From assembly GCA_050084985.1 (NCBI GenBank), contig JBITNC010000001.1, positions 15,748,001 to 15,812,000 of the forward strand: DNA of 64,000 nucleotides. The letters are read 5' to 3'. A program made the position numbers and the translations under genes. Below are positions 48,337-58,241 of this stretch, piece by piece. The notes beneath the pieces are model-generated. The model made no database searches. It had not been told where the DNA came from and saw only the letters and a program-made list of their open reading frames with translations. Position 1 is the first letter of the stretch. The number at the start of each line of letters is the position of its first letter. This DNA is from Nageia nagi. Lineage: Eukaryota; Pinophyta.

Positions 48337-50034
48337 ATGGCAAGCGGAGAAGGTTTCTCATCTAACAAGGCACCTCTCTTTGATGGAAACAATTATGGTT
48401 TCTGGAAAATTCGAATGAAGACTTATCTCAGTGCATTGGGTTTTGGTACATGGGATGCTGTAAAAAGGGGTTACACTCCTCCCCCTACAGGTCCATCAGA
48501 TGAAGTAAAAAGAAAGGCATTTGAATATGATGCAAAAGCAAGAAATGCTCTAATGTGCGGTCTTGTGGACAGTGAACTGGTGAAAGTTATGGCATGCAAA
48601 TCTGCAAAAGAAATATGGAATAAGTTGAAGAGCATTCATGAAGGAGATGATAAAGTCAAGGAAGCAAAACTCCAAACTCATAGAGCTCAATTCGAAGTTC
48701 TAAAGATGAATGAAGATGAAACCATCGAAACATACATGTTGAGAGTAAATGAAATTACTAATGCAATCAGAGGTCTTGGGGAAGAAATCGAAGATCATGT
48801 CATCGTGAAAAAGGTACTACGATCTCTCACATCTCGTTTTGATTCAAAGGTGTCTGCTATTGAAGAAGCAAAAGATTTGAAAACTTTCAGCATGGATGAA
48901 ATGCATGGATCACTGACTGCTTATGAAATGAGGATCGGAAAAATAAAACATTCAGAAAAGGAAGCAGCGTTTAAAGCCAATAATAGTACCAAACCCAAAA
49001 TAGATTCTGACGATGAGGAACAATCTAATGGAGCAGAAGCAAATTTTGTTAGAAAGCTAAAAAGAGGAACATGTAAATATCAAGGCAAGCTACCGTTTAA
49101 ATGTTTTAACTGTGGTGGTATTGGTCATTTCATTTCAAAATGTCCATATAGAAAATTTGATAAAGATGATCAAGAATCATATCTTGAGAAAAACCACAAA
49201 ATGAAATCTCATGCTCGAAATAGAAGGTCAAATAGACAAAGCTTCATATCTAGAAATAAAGGCTCCACTGATGATGATTCCAATAATGAATCAGAAAAAG
49301 AATACAATGAAGCATTGTTTATGGCATTTGAAGAGAAACTGAATGAAGATAATCAAAATGCCCAAGAACATAAAAAGGAAGAGACAGATGAAAAAAATGG
49401 CTGTGAGATTGAGTATGATCCTGAAGAAGAACTAATAACAACATTGAACGAACTGGAGAAAGAAATAAAGAAAAACGAGAGACTCTCAAAAAGGCTTGAT
49501 GATGCAAGTAATACTATAGAAAACTTAAAAATAGAAGTGGAAGAATCTAAGAGAATAAATGAGAGTTTGGAGGAACAGCTTCTTGTGAAAGTTAAAAATT
49601 ACAGTAAGCTCGAAGAAGAAATAACTGGGCTACGTATGCAACTAGAGGAAGTCACCAAGAAAATCAGCTCCTTTGAATATCTAGAAGGAAGGTCGACTAA
49701 ACTCAGTGAAATCATTAACAGTCAAAGAATGTTTTCTGATAAATCTGGTCTGGGATATGAACAAGGACAATCTTCCAATGACATAAAAAGGGAAAACACA
49801 AAAGAAACCAAGAAGAAGGAAGGTGGCTCAGGACTGGAGGATGATGGCTTCACTCAAGTGCATTCCAAAAGAAGATACTCTGCAGGACCAAGAAGTACTC
49901 AGCAACATAATAGATATATCTATCCCTTCAATGGATACTGTTTCAAATGCAATGCATATGGACACAAAATTTCTGAATGTAAGTATAATATCACTCCAAG
50001 ACCTTTGTTACTAGGAATGCATTCGGCCCACTAA
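48337..50034 (+). CDS. Element S Gag (565 codons, ends at a frame break)
   Basis: The start ATG at 48337 opens MASGEGFSSNKAPLFDGNNY, a usual plant copia Gag start, 64 bp after the LTR. Residues about 12-215 are the DUF4219/UBN2 Gag region (W-K-I-R-M near 29; ETIETYMLRVNEI near 131). A zinc knuckle CFNCGGIGHFISKC is at 256-269. Residues about 340-460 form a long charged coiled coil with leucine heptads. A second knuckle CFKCNAYGHKISEC is at 535-548. The stop overlaps the next ATG (TAATG), but the frame before that ATG also reads naturally. So this is a one-base loss within about 49980-50010 and not a true gag end. Gag forms the particle and binds the RNA. Confidence 0.85.
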   Translation: MASGEGFSSNKAPLFDGNNYGFWKIRMKTYLSALGFGTWDAVKRGYTPPPTGPSDEVKRKAFEYDAKARNALMCGLVDSELVKVMACKSAKEIWNKLKSIHEGDDKVKEAKLQTHRAQFEVLKMNEDETIETYMLRVNEITNAIRGLGEEIEDHVIVKKVLRSLTSRFDSKVSAIEEAKDLKTFSMDEMHGSLTAYEMRIGKIKHSEKEAAFKANNSTKPKIDSDDEEQSNGAEANFVRKLKRGTCKYQGKLPFKCFNCGGIGHFISKCPYRKFDKDDQESYLEKNHKMKSHARNRRSNRQSFISRNKGSTDDDSNNESEKEYNEALFMAFEEKLNEDNQNAQEHKKEETDEKNGCEIEYDPEEELITTLNELEKEIKKNERLSKRLDDASNTIENLKIEVEESKRINESLEEQLLVKVKNYSKLEEEITGLRMQLEEVTKKISSFEYLEGRSTKLSEIINSQRMFSDKSGLGYEQGQSSNDIKRENTKETKKKEGGSGLEDDGFTQVHSKRRYSAGPRSTQQHNRYIYPFNGYCFKCNAYGHKISECKYNITPRPLLLGMHSAH

Positions 50035-50432
50035 TGGAGTATCCTGTTGAGTGTTACAACTGTCATGAATATGGACACATTGCCCGATTCTGCAGAAATA
50101 ATCATGGCATGAGGTTCTTTCCACCGAGACAATTTCCTTCCATAAGACAGAATAAACAGTTTCAGAGCAGCCATCCACAGGAAGAAGAAAAGAATAATAA
50201 AAAACAAGAAGCTGAAATAAAAGTAAAACAAGTCTGGAAAGAAAAGGAGAAACTCAGAGAGGATAAAGAGTCTTTAATCATTCAAACAGCATTAAAAGCT
50301 CAAGACAAACCATCACCATGGATATTAGACAGTGGATGCTCAAGTCACATGACAGGTGACAAGAAGAAATTTCAAAAACTACAGGAATATGAAGGTGGGT
50401 CAGTAAGATTTGGAAACAATGATGGCGCATAG
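50034..50432 (+). pseudogene. Element S third zinc knuckle and aspartic protease, cut by a stop
   Basis: The frame lies one base back from Gag. Residues 7-20 are a third zinc knuckle CYNCHEYGHIARFC. After a lysine-rich spacer, WILDSGCSSHMTGD has the protease triad D-S-G with Asp near residue 99. The protease cleaves the polyprotein. A TAG at 50430-50432 interrupts the domain; the same frame continues beyond it with no base missing, so this is a simple nonsense change. Confidence 0.8.
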
Positions 50433-51194
50433 ATTATCGGCAAAGGGAGAGTCAAAATAAATGACGGAAACATCAGATCCGAAGAGGTATTATTTGTTGT
50501 GGGACTAAAGCATAATTTGTTAAGCGTCAGTCAAATATGTGACAAAGGACATGATGTAATTTTCAAAAAGCATGGCTGTGAGATCCGAAGGGCAAATAGT
50601 GGTAGACTTGTAGCAGTTGGTACACGAACCTGTGGCAATTTATACACCTTATCAGATATTTCAGAGGGATCATGTCTTTTAGGCAAGGAGAGTGATGATT
50701 GGCTATGGCATAAGAGATTGGGACACATCTATTTTAAAAACTTGATGAACATTTGCTCAAAAAGAGCAGTAAGAGATATGCCCAGTATCAGCAAACCAGC
50801 AAATGATATTTGTGATTCATGCCAAAGGGGAAAGCAAACTCGAGCAAAGTTCAAAGTGAAAGAATATCACACCAGCAGACCATTGGAAATCATACACACC
50901 GACCTATGCGGACCAATGCGAACACAAAGCGTCAATGGAGATAAGTATTTTATTCTGTTCATAGATGATTATTCAATAATGACTTGGGTGCAATTTTTGA
51001 AACACAAATCTGAAGCATTTGAAATGTTCAAAGCATTTAAAAATCAAGTAGAAAATCAGATGGAGAGGAGAATTAAATGTCTTTGCTCAGACAGAGGAGG
51101 TGAGTTCACTTCTGATGAGTTTTCTAGTTTTGCATACAACACGGAATTAAAAGACAATTCTCTGCAGCAAGAACTCCACAACAAAATGGAGTAG
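50433..51194 (+). pseudogene. Element S protease end, pre-integrase and integrase N-part
   Basis: The frame continues after the TAG: GLKHNLLSVSQICDKGHDV, then the HHCC pre-integrase zinc region (LWHKRLGHIYFKNL and later CDSCQRGKQTRAKF). The integrase core opens with IIHTDLCGPMRTQSVNGDKY (first catalytic Asp) and has CSDRGGEFTSDEF (second Asp). At about 51128-51131 one base is missing in a T run, the frame is lost and the ORF ends at 51194. Integrase inserts the DNA copy into the genome. Confidence 0.82.
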
Positions 51195-52309
51195 TTGAAA
51201 GAAAAAATAGAGCAGTACAAGAAATGGCTCGAACCATGCTGATAGAAAGCAATGTTGCTGATAGGTTCTGGAAAGAAGCAGTGCATATTGCAGTGCACAT
51301 TCAAAATAGATGTATGATGCGACCACATGAAGATAGAACACCATATGAATTATGGTTTGGAAGAAAAGCTAAGGTGAGGCACTTCAAAATCTTTGGCAGT
51401 AAATGCTATATCAAGAGAATAGAAGAAAATTTAGGAAAGTTTGAGGATAGATCTGATGAAGGCATCTTTCTTGGTTACTCCTCGAAGAGCAAAGCATACA
51501 GGTGTTACAATAAAAGGACAAAAACAATCGTTGATAGTGCTGATGTTCGTGTTGATGAGCAAAGAGATCTTCCCAGGAGAAATGATGATGATGATCTTCC
51601 TAACTATCAAGATTCAATTGAAGAAGATAAAAAGAATAAAAACAAATCTAAGCCTCCTGTACAGCAATCACAAGTGAAGAAACCAGAAGATTCAAACTCG
51701 CCAAGTAACCCAAACAGTGTTTCAGAAAGTGAGTTGGAAGAAGATGAAAATTCAAAAATTCCACCAAAAAGATGGCACAAGGATCATCCACAAAAGCAAA
51801 TCATCGGTGAGCTTCATACAGGCATCCAAACTCGCAGAGGGGTTTCAAGCACCTATTCTCTCCTATCCAATATAGAGCCTAAAAATGTCTCAGAAGCTAG
51901 CCAAGATAAATGCTGGATGAAAGCAATGGAGGAAGAACTCACTCAAATTGAAAAGAATGAAACATGGGAACTCGTTCCTAGACCAGCCAACAAAAATGTG
52001 ATTGGCACAAAGTGGGTTTTTCGAAATAAGTTGAATGAAGATGGGATAGTGGTTCGAAATAAAGCTAGACTTGTCTGCAAGGGATATGCTCAAGTTGAAG
52101 GAATTGATTTTGAAGAAACTTTTGCACCTGTGGCCAGATTAGAAGCTATTCACATGTTTTTAGCTTTTGCAGTGTATAAAGACTTCACAGTTTATCAAAT
52201 GGATGTAAAATCAGCCTTTCTAAATGGCAAAATTGAGGAAGAAGTTTATATTGAACAGCCAGATGGTTTCCAATTGGGAGAGAGAATCCTAATCTGGTAT
52301 GCAAACTAA
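51195..52309 (+). pseudogene. Element S integrase C-part and reverse transcriptase N-part
   Basis: The frame is one base back from the preceding ORF. It opens before 51195 with the third integrase motif (N-G-V-V-E-R-K-N, with the catalytic Glu, near 51190), then [20 protein letters not shown] and [18 protein letters not shown]. An acidic, serine-rich linker follows. RT starts at [20 protein letters not shown], continues [31 protein letters not shown] and [19 protein letters not shown]; the first catalytic Asp is present. A one-base loss near 52275-52284 ends the frame at 52309. Confidence 0.82.
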
Positions 52310-52538
52310 AGAAGGCTCTGTATGGTTTAAAACAGGCACCTCGAGCATGGTACTCCAGACTTGATACATATCTTCAGCAGCAAGGCTTTAGAAAAGGAAT
52401 GGTGGATAGCAATTTATACATTAAATCAGAAAAGGAAAATCAGCTAATTGTTGTTGTCTATGTAGATGATATAATTTTTGGAGGAAGCAAGAATGAGCTA
52501 TGTAAAAATCTTGCTGACAACATGCAAAAGAATTTGAG
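52310..52538 (+). pseudogene. Element S reverse transcriptase palm
   Basis: In a third frame (codons from 52285) the sequence gives [35 protein letters not shown] and VVVYVDDIIFGGSK, with the active site YVDD at 52459-52470 intact. Another base is missing in an A run near 52525-52530, which moves the frame again. Confidence 0.82.
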
Positions 52539-53411
52539 ATGTCTATGATAGGTGAGCTTGCATTTTTTCTTGGTTTACAAATCAATCAGTTGAAGAATGG
52601 CATGTTCATTTCTCAAATCAAGTATGTTAAGGAGATGCTGAAAAAGTTTACCATGGAAGACTGTAAACCTGTGAGTACCCCTATGACGACAGACTGCAAA
52701 TTAAGCAAGGATGATAAAGCACCAACAGTAGATCAAACACAATACAGGTCAATGATTGGAAGTTTATTATATTTGACAGCTACTAGACCGGATATTCTTC
52801 AAGCAGTATGTATGGTTGCTCGATTTCAAGCAAATCCCAAAGAAACACATGTTACTACAGTAAAAAGAATATTTAGATATCTCAAAGGTACAGTAGAATA
52901 TGGTTTATGGTATCCTAGAGGAAAGGACCTTACACTTAGTGCCTTTTCAGATGCAGACTGGGCAGGATGCGTGGATGATAGGAAGAGCACCAGTGGAGGA
53001 GCATTTTATTTGGGTAATAATCTTGTTAGCTGGCACAGTAAAAAGCAAGACTCAGTATCCCTATCTACAGCAGAAGCAGAGTATATAGCAGCAACTTCTT
53101 GCTGCACACAGATTCTATGGATGAAGCAGATGCTAAAAGATTTTGGTATAGAAATTAACGAACCCATATCAGTTCTATGTGATAACACAAGTGCAATCAA
53201 TATATCCAAAAATCCTGTTATGCACTCACGAACAAAGCATATTGCAATCAGATATCACTTTCTAAAAGAACACATGGCACAAGGAGAAGTACAATTGGAT
53301 TTTGTTCCAACCACAGAGCAAGTAGCCGACATATTTACAAAGCCTTTGCCCAAAGACGTCTTCGAAAATCTTCGCAACAAGCTAGGAGTTGTTGTCCTTC
53401 CCAAGCATTAG
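52539..53411 (+). pseudogene. Element S reverse transcriptase end and RNase H
   Basis: Open for 290 codons. It starts within RT (MSMIGELAFFLGLQI, then MFISQIKYVKEMLKKF) and passes through CKPVSTPMTTDCKL, YRSMIGSLLYLTATRPDILQ and VKRIFRYLKGTVEYGLWY. RNase H has AFSDADWAGCVDDRKSTSGG, LVSWHSKKQDSVSLSTAEAE (catalytic Glu) and LCDNTSAINISKNPVMHSRT, followed by TKHIAIRYHFLKEHM. All expected RNase H acidic residues are present. The stop at 53409-53411 is the natural end of pol. The ATG is internal, not a real start. Confidence 0.85.
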
Positions 53412-53618
53412 CTAGTTCTGGACGTCACATTCTCAGGGGGAGTGCTTAATTTTCCTTCCTATATTGTTTCTGTGTATCCTGTGTTTCCTGAGAATGTCAT
53501 GTATGGACTCAGGGGGAGTCTGTAAATGCCCTTTGTTATTGTTGACAAAGGGGGAGAGAAAAGTCCCGATGTTGGTGTCTGATCAGTTGGTGTTGCCAAC
53601 AATTCCAAAGGGGGAGAT
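53412..53618 (+). other. Element S 3' untranslated region with four AGGGGGAG tracts
   Basis: AGGGGGAG occurs at 53435-53442, 53511-53518, 53549-53556 and 53609-53616. The last is part of AAAGGGGGAGAT (53607-53618), which abuts the 3' LTR and is the functional polypurine tract by position. The upstream copies may serve as additional priming sites or be older duplications. Confidence 0.8.
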
Positions 53619-55761
53619 TGTTGAGTATGTGTGATTGTAATTGTTGTCAACAAGGTTTCGATCGGGTTCCGGAGGTTTGACCGGGTTCCAAAGGTGAAGT
53701 GTGATTGTAATTATTGTCAACAAGGTTTCGATCAGGTTCCGGAGGTTTGACCAGGTTTCGGAGGTGAAGTGTGATTGTAATTGTTGTTAACAAGGTGTTG
53801 ATCGGGTTCCGAAGGTTTGACCAAGTTCCGGAGGTGAAGCGTGACTGTAACTGTTGTCAACAAGGTGTTGATCGGGTTCCGGAGGTTTTGACCGGGTTCC
53901 AGAGGTGATGAATGATTGTAATGTTGTCAACAAGTAATTTTGGTAAAGCTGAAGTTAGTAAACAAAGCATTTCGGTAGAAATGACGTCAATGATTTCGGG
54001 CTATCACTCAAAACCGGAGTCCAAAAGTGATGAGGTCAGCAAGGAGCGATTAAAGAGCCAGAGCCAGCGAGTAAAACATTCCAGAAGCAAGAGATGACGT
54101 CACGGGGAGAATGATGTTCACATTTGTGAATAGAACCGGGTTCCGGAGACGATGAGGTCAGCAAAGAATGATCAAAGAGCCGGAGTCAGCGAATAAAGCA
54201 TTCCAGAATGCAGAGATAAGATCGGTAAAGAGAGATTGAAATTCTGGAGTCCATAAAGTAAATGTCCCGGAAGTAAAATGTTCGGATTAAAAAGATGATG
54301 TCACAGAGGATAAGATAGTCGAGTTTTGGTAAAGACCAGAGTCTGGAGATAAAGGTCCAGAGATAAAGGTCCGGAGATAAAGGTCCAGAGATGATGACAT
54401 CATGAGAGAAGCGTTTTTACTCTACTACCGGAGTTCAGAGATGATGACATCATGGTGGAGGTGTTGAAAAGTTCGGAGATAAATGTTCAGAGATAAAAGT
54501 CCGGAGACAAAAGTTCAGAGATAAAGGTCCGGAGATGATGACATCATGCGGGAAGTGTTTTTACTCTACTACCAGAGTCTGGAGATGATGACATCATGGT
54601 GTAAGTGTTTAAAAGTCCGAAGACAAAAAGTTGAAGATAAAGGTCCGGAGATGATGACATCATGCAGGAAGCATTTTACTCTGCTTCCGGAGTTCGAAGA
54701 TGATGACATCATGTTGTATACAATAAACATCCGGCAAGCGAGACAAAGAGTCTGAAATTAACAGAAATATCATTATGAAGAAGACAAAGAGTCCAGAATT
54801 AACAGAAATATCATTATGAAGAAGACAAAGAGTCCGGAATTAACAGAAATATCATTATGAAGAAGACAAAGAGTCCGGAATTATCAGAAATAATCAGATA
54901 CTGTCAAATCTCCGAAATTAATGGAGAAAGAGGTACACTTGTCTAAATTGAGCAAAGGAGCGTTCGTCAGTTACAACAGATGCAGACTCAGTTAGTGAAA
55001 TCCCTTTGGTGTAGGAGCAGTTACAAACAAGGATTATTTTTAGTTTGTTTTTGATAACGTGTAATGAAAGGAACAGATTCTCGGGGGTTTTTCTTGATGC
55101 GTAACGTTTTTCTTGGGAATGAAAGAAAAGGGTGATGCGTGAATTGTGTGATAGAGAAGTGTGCACGAAGAGAGATTAGTGCATAGTGAAGGGCTGGAGT
55201 GGAGGCAAGTGTGTGTAATGAGATGTGCATGTAGAGAAGTGCAAGAGAGGAGGCAATAGTGTGAAAGAGTGGAGTATCAAGAAAAAGTGAAGTGAGCAAA
55301 CGGATATGCAGACAGTATAGAGATTGTTTAACTATGGTACTTTGGAGCTGTGTGCAGAGATCAAATAGTGAGAATTAGAGCTAGACCATTGAGGGTCTTC
55401 TAGAACTGTATTCTTTATTCCTTTTGAATATTATCTCAAGTGGGTGCTTGAGAGCTGGAGTTGGTGCTCCAAGCAGTAGGTGCTACTTTTGCAAAGTGGT
55501 AGTTGGTGCTACCCTTCACAGTTGGTGCTGTGAATCTGTAAGCTTTCTTTAATGGCTGGATTTGGATTGGTGTCCAAGCAGTCATGTTCGGGGATGTAGC
55601 CAATCTGGTGAACCTCGTTACATCTGGTGTTGTGTGATGTACTGATGTGCTTGCTCAATTCTCTCTGGTTTTTAATCTGTCTTTATTTAAGAAGATTAAA
55701 TTGATTATAATTTTTAATACATTGATTCACCCCCCCTCTCAGTGTCACTCGAAATCCAACA
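53619..55761 (+). repeat. 3' LTR of element S
   Basis: A 2143 bp partner of the 5' LTR, followed by CACCC. It has one more 14 bp ATAAAGGTCCGGAG-type unit (near 54350-54390) than the 5' LTR. Six GATGATGACATCATG copies lie at about 54387-54712. The U3 part carries more TCCAGAG in place of TCCGGAG than the 5' copy. Confidence 0.95.
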
Positions 55762-56602
55762 CACCCTTATTCTACTGTTGGTAGTTCCATACACCTATGA
55801 GCCAATAACAGTGCTCCTCCATATCTCATATTGAAAGAGTATCCCTCTATTTTAGTGTACCATTCATGGGTATCTACAAGATGCAATGAATGTCAGCTAA
55901 GATGATTTTCATCTCACCTGTAAGAAAATAGAATATCTTGGTATCATCACACCAATGCTCCATTAAAGTAGTTGTGAAGTACTTATCACATGGGATGTGT
56001 ACAATGCCCCTCATGTGACCCAATATAGAAGAGTCTAGCCACCCTTTCTCCTTTGTAGTAAGTACAAAATCTGTAGCCATGTCCATGTTCGAACTCCATG
56101 GCTCGCACCTCATCAAGTAGGCCCGATTCCACATCCATGTAAAAACATAAAACTTATCAATAAAAAAGTATAATAAAATGAAATGAAAGTAAACTATAAC
56201 TAAGTCTAAAAAATCATAATTTATAGCTAAAATCAAAACATTAATGAGGAACTTTCCAAGTTTTATATGTCAATATGTATCAAAAGTAATACAAATTCTA
56301 AATATTTAATTTTCTAGGTAATTTTCATCCTAACAACGATGCTAGAAATCCAATGATGTCACCCTATTAAAGCCATATTTTTCTAGAAAATTTGAAAATA
56401 CATCAAGTTTATTCCCTAATTCTACAATACAAATGACCTCAGTTTCCTTCTATGCATGTGAAAAATGGTCCCTATGTTTTTATCCTAAATATTTTAAAAA
56501 TTTTCCAAACTTGATAAAAACTTAGCCAATTCAAAAAACTAATCCATCAAAAATATCCTAATCATGCATAAACCAAGAATATGAAGAAATATTAGTACTT
56601 GG

Positions 56603-56763
56603 TACCCCTTGGGGGAAAAATGAACAACAAGAGCCCTATGATCCTATTGAGAAGTAATCTAATGAGCCATATCTACAATGATAACTTCCAACTAGTCGGT
56701 AGCTCTCCTGAAATCCCTCAACAACCCGAATGGACACCTAGAACCTTGAGGATCGGAGCTCAT
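56603..56763 (-). pseudogene. Candidate first exon of the antisense PMD-like gene
   Basis: From ATG at 56763-56761 the minus strand reads MSSDPQGSRCPFGLLRDFRR, then ATD-stop-LEVIIVDMAH-stop-ITSQ-stop-DHRALVVHFSPKG. The three stops are all TAG. Without them the reading would be continuous up to a possible donor GTACC near 56603. The stretch has no known motif itself; it is linked to the PMD part only by position, strand and shared TAG pattern. Confidence 0.4.
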
Positions 56764-56803
56764 ATTGGAAAAATGAGAATGTGAAAATGAAATCTAATTT
56801 TTC

Positions 56804-56812
56804 CTATTTATA
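56804..56812 (-). promoter_or_regulatory. TATA box upstream of the antisense PMD-like gene
   Basis: On the minus strand TATAAATAG lies about 41 bp before the candidate ATG at 56763, a typical plant core-promoter spacing. It is inside element G and antisense to its LTR promoter. Confidence 0.5.
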
Positions 56813-56819
56813 AACTATT

Positions 56820-58241
56820 TGGAATCCCCTTTTTTAAATTGATCACTTATCCTTGTCGATAAACCAAAATCAAATCTTTTTTTACCGTTAAACACCTGCA
56901 TGTCCATCGATGAACTATTTTTCATCTCCTCAAATCTCCCTTAATGACACATCACCATTGGGATTCCAATATTATCACTAGATTAAATTGTTCCTTTTAT
57001 GCAAAATTTCAAACCCTAAATATATTTGTAATCTGCATGGACTAAAAAGATAAATCAATATCAAGAATAAAACATAATTTCTCAAAAATCTCCTCGATAA
57101 AAATTGGTAAAATGAAAATGGAAATGATTATCAAATTTTGCATTACTTAATTCATTTCACTAAATTGCTTGATATTTTCACTTTATAATTGCATAATAGA
57201 ACTAAGAAAATCTGTACTTTTAGTAATTTGTTGCTTTTCTCCAGTGTCACTGCTACATCTTTAGCATTACCACTAGGTTAAAAGGGTTAAAGTTCATCTC
57301 TTTTTGTTTTAGTATTTCGTATCTATAATGAAATGAGGAAAAATATATATATTTTTCCTTATGTGCCATACATTGTCCAAATTATATACTTCTTGATATC
57401 TTAACATGTTTCAAAAATGTATTTGTAATGCTCTTTTCATATTAGTCATAAATAAATGTTAAGTTTGTGAATGTTAACAACATCGTAGTTACATATGATC
57501 TTCTCTTGTGAATTATCATTACATATGGTATTTTAGATAATACTTTGTAAAAATAGATTTTATATATTACTAATCACAAACAAGGCTTATCAGTTACTTT
57601 CATGAAAATTTGCTTATCATATGTGTAAATTATCTTATATTTGCATGGTTACTTATCATAAGTAATGCTTGTGAAAATGTATCATTTTTCTTAAAATATT
57701 TTCATATCATGTTTAGTACTTATCATTGGCTTCTTTTGTAAGAAAAGGGCATTCTTATTAGAAAATCCATGGAAACATGGTGAATTTGTAAGGAAGGGGC
57801 ACTCCTATCAGAAAATTCATGGAAACATGGTGGCTTGGGAAACCAAGTTGGTCACTCTTATCATTTATCACCTTTGTAAGGAAGGACTATCCATATCAAA
57901 AAATCCATGGTAACATGGTGGCTTGGGAAACCAAGCTGATTAGTTTAAATTAAAAATTTATCTTCATAACTCTTGGTGGGTAGGTCATGAAGGATAGGTT
58001 TAAATTCTTATTGCTTACATATCATGATGTTTAATGTATATATTTGAGATATCTTGTGCAAAAATATTTCTTATTTAAGCTCTTTTCATGTTGCAACCAA
58101 GTCAAAGAAGCTAGGGCATGCGTTGCCACTATGAGACAACTTTTCAAGGAGTACTTTCTTACTTTTCTTGTTATACTTTGAATTTACTCTTTGATTATCT
58201 TTTGTCTCAAAAATATCAAACTATATTTAAATTGGGGCATC
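56820..58241. other. Element G 3' spacer with imperfect tandem repeats
   Basis: No coding region. Between 57731 and 57945 a unit built of TTGTAAGGAAGG, TATCAGAAAATCCATGG, AACATGGTGGCTTGGGAAAC recurs three times imperfectly. The segment AAATTGGGGCATC (58229-58241) directly before the 3' LTR may be the polypurine tract. Confidence 0.5.

Larger units (their letters stand above)
46142..55761 (+). mobile_element. Element S: near-complete Ty1/copia retrotransposon with 2.1 kb LTRs
   Basis: 9620 bp with LTRs of 2131 and 2143 bp, a perfect CACCC target duplication (46137-46141, 55762-55766), primer binding site, polypurine tract and all copia domains in order. It lies in the antisense PMD-like gene of element G. 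The right 741 bp of the two LTRs (47532-48272, 55021-55761) differ at only eight or nine positions by my count, so it is the youngest clear insertion here. Long LTRs and a gag with UBN2 region and long coiled coil suggest the SIRE/Maximus branch, but this is not settled. The coding region has one stop and four one-base frame losses. Confidence 0.95.
44787..56763 (-). pseudogene. Antisense PMD (plant mobile domain)-like gene of element G, interrupted by element S
   Basis: On the minus strand a candidate start lies at 56763. A first exon of about 160 bp is followed by a putative intron. A second coding stretch runs from about 56165 to 55767 and continues at 46136 after element S, ending at TAG 44789-44787. 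The N-terminal part has LDSSILGHMRGIVHIPCDKY and then MEHWCDDTKIFYFLTGEMKI, the PMD signature (L-x-E-R-W-x-x-x-T-x-x-F-x-x-x-x-GEM). Beyond S come FRYCPWFKLYVMVLIDTIL and GHPTYILAMIYRDFHRF, matching the later PMD block ending in L-A-x-x-Y-R-x-L. A glycine run and a charged helical tail follow. Three stops in exon 1 and others later are TAG, where CAG would be natural; a frame change occurs near 55870. PMD proteins occur as plant genes (MAIN/MAIL type) and within transposons; their biochemical activity is not established. The intron is inferred. Confidence 0.65.

Noticed and set aside
50020-50040. Programmed minus-one frameshift or stop-start (TAATG) coupling between Gag and Pol in S
   Set aside because: The downstream frame reads naturally well before the ATG and I see no slippery heptamer in phase. 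Three further one-base losses of the same direction occur in pol, so a plain deletion is simpler.
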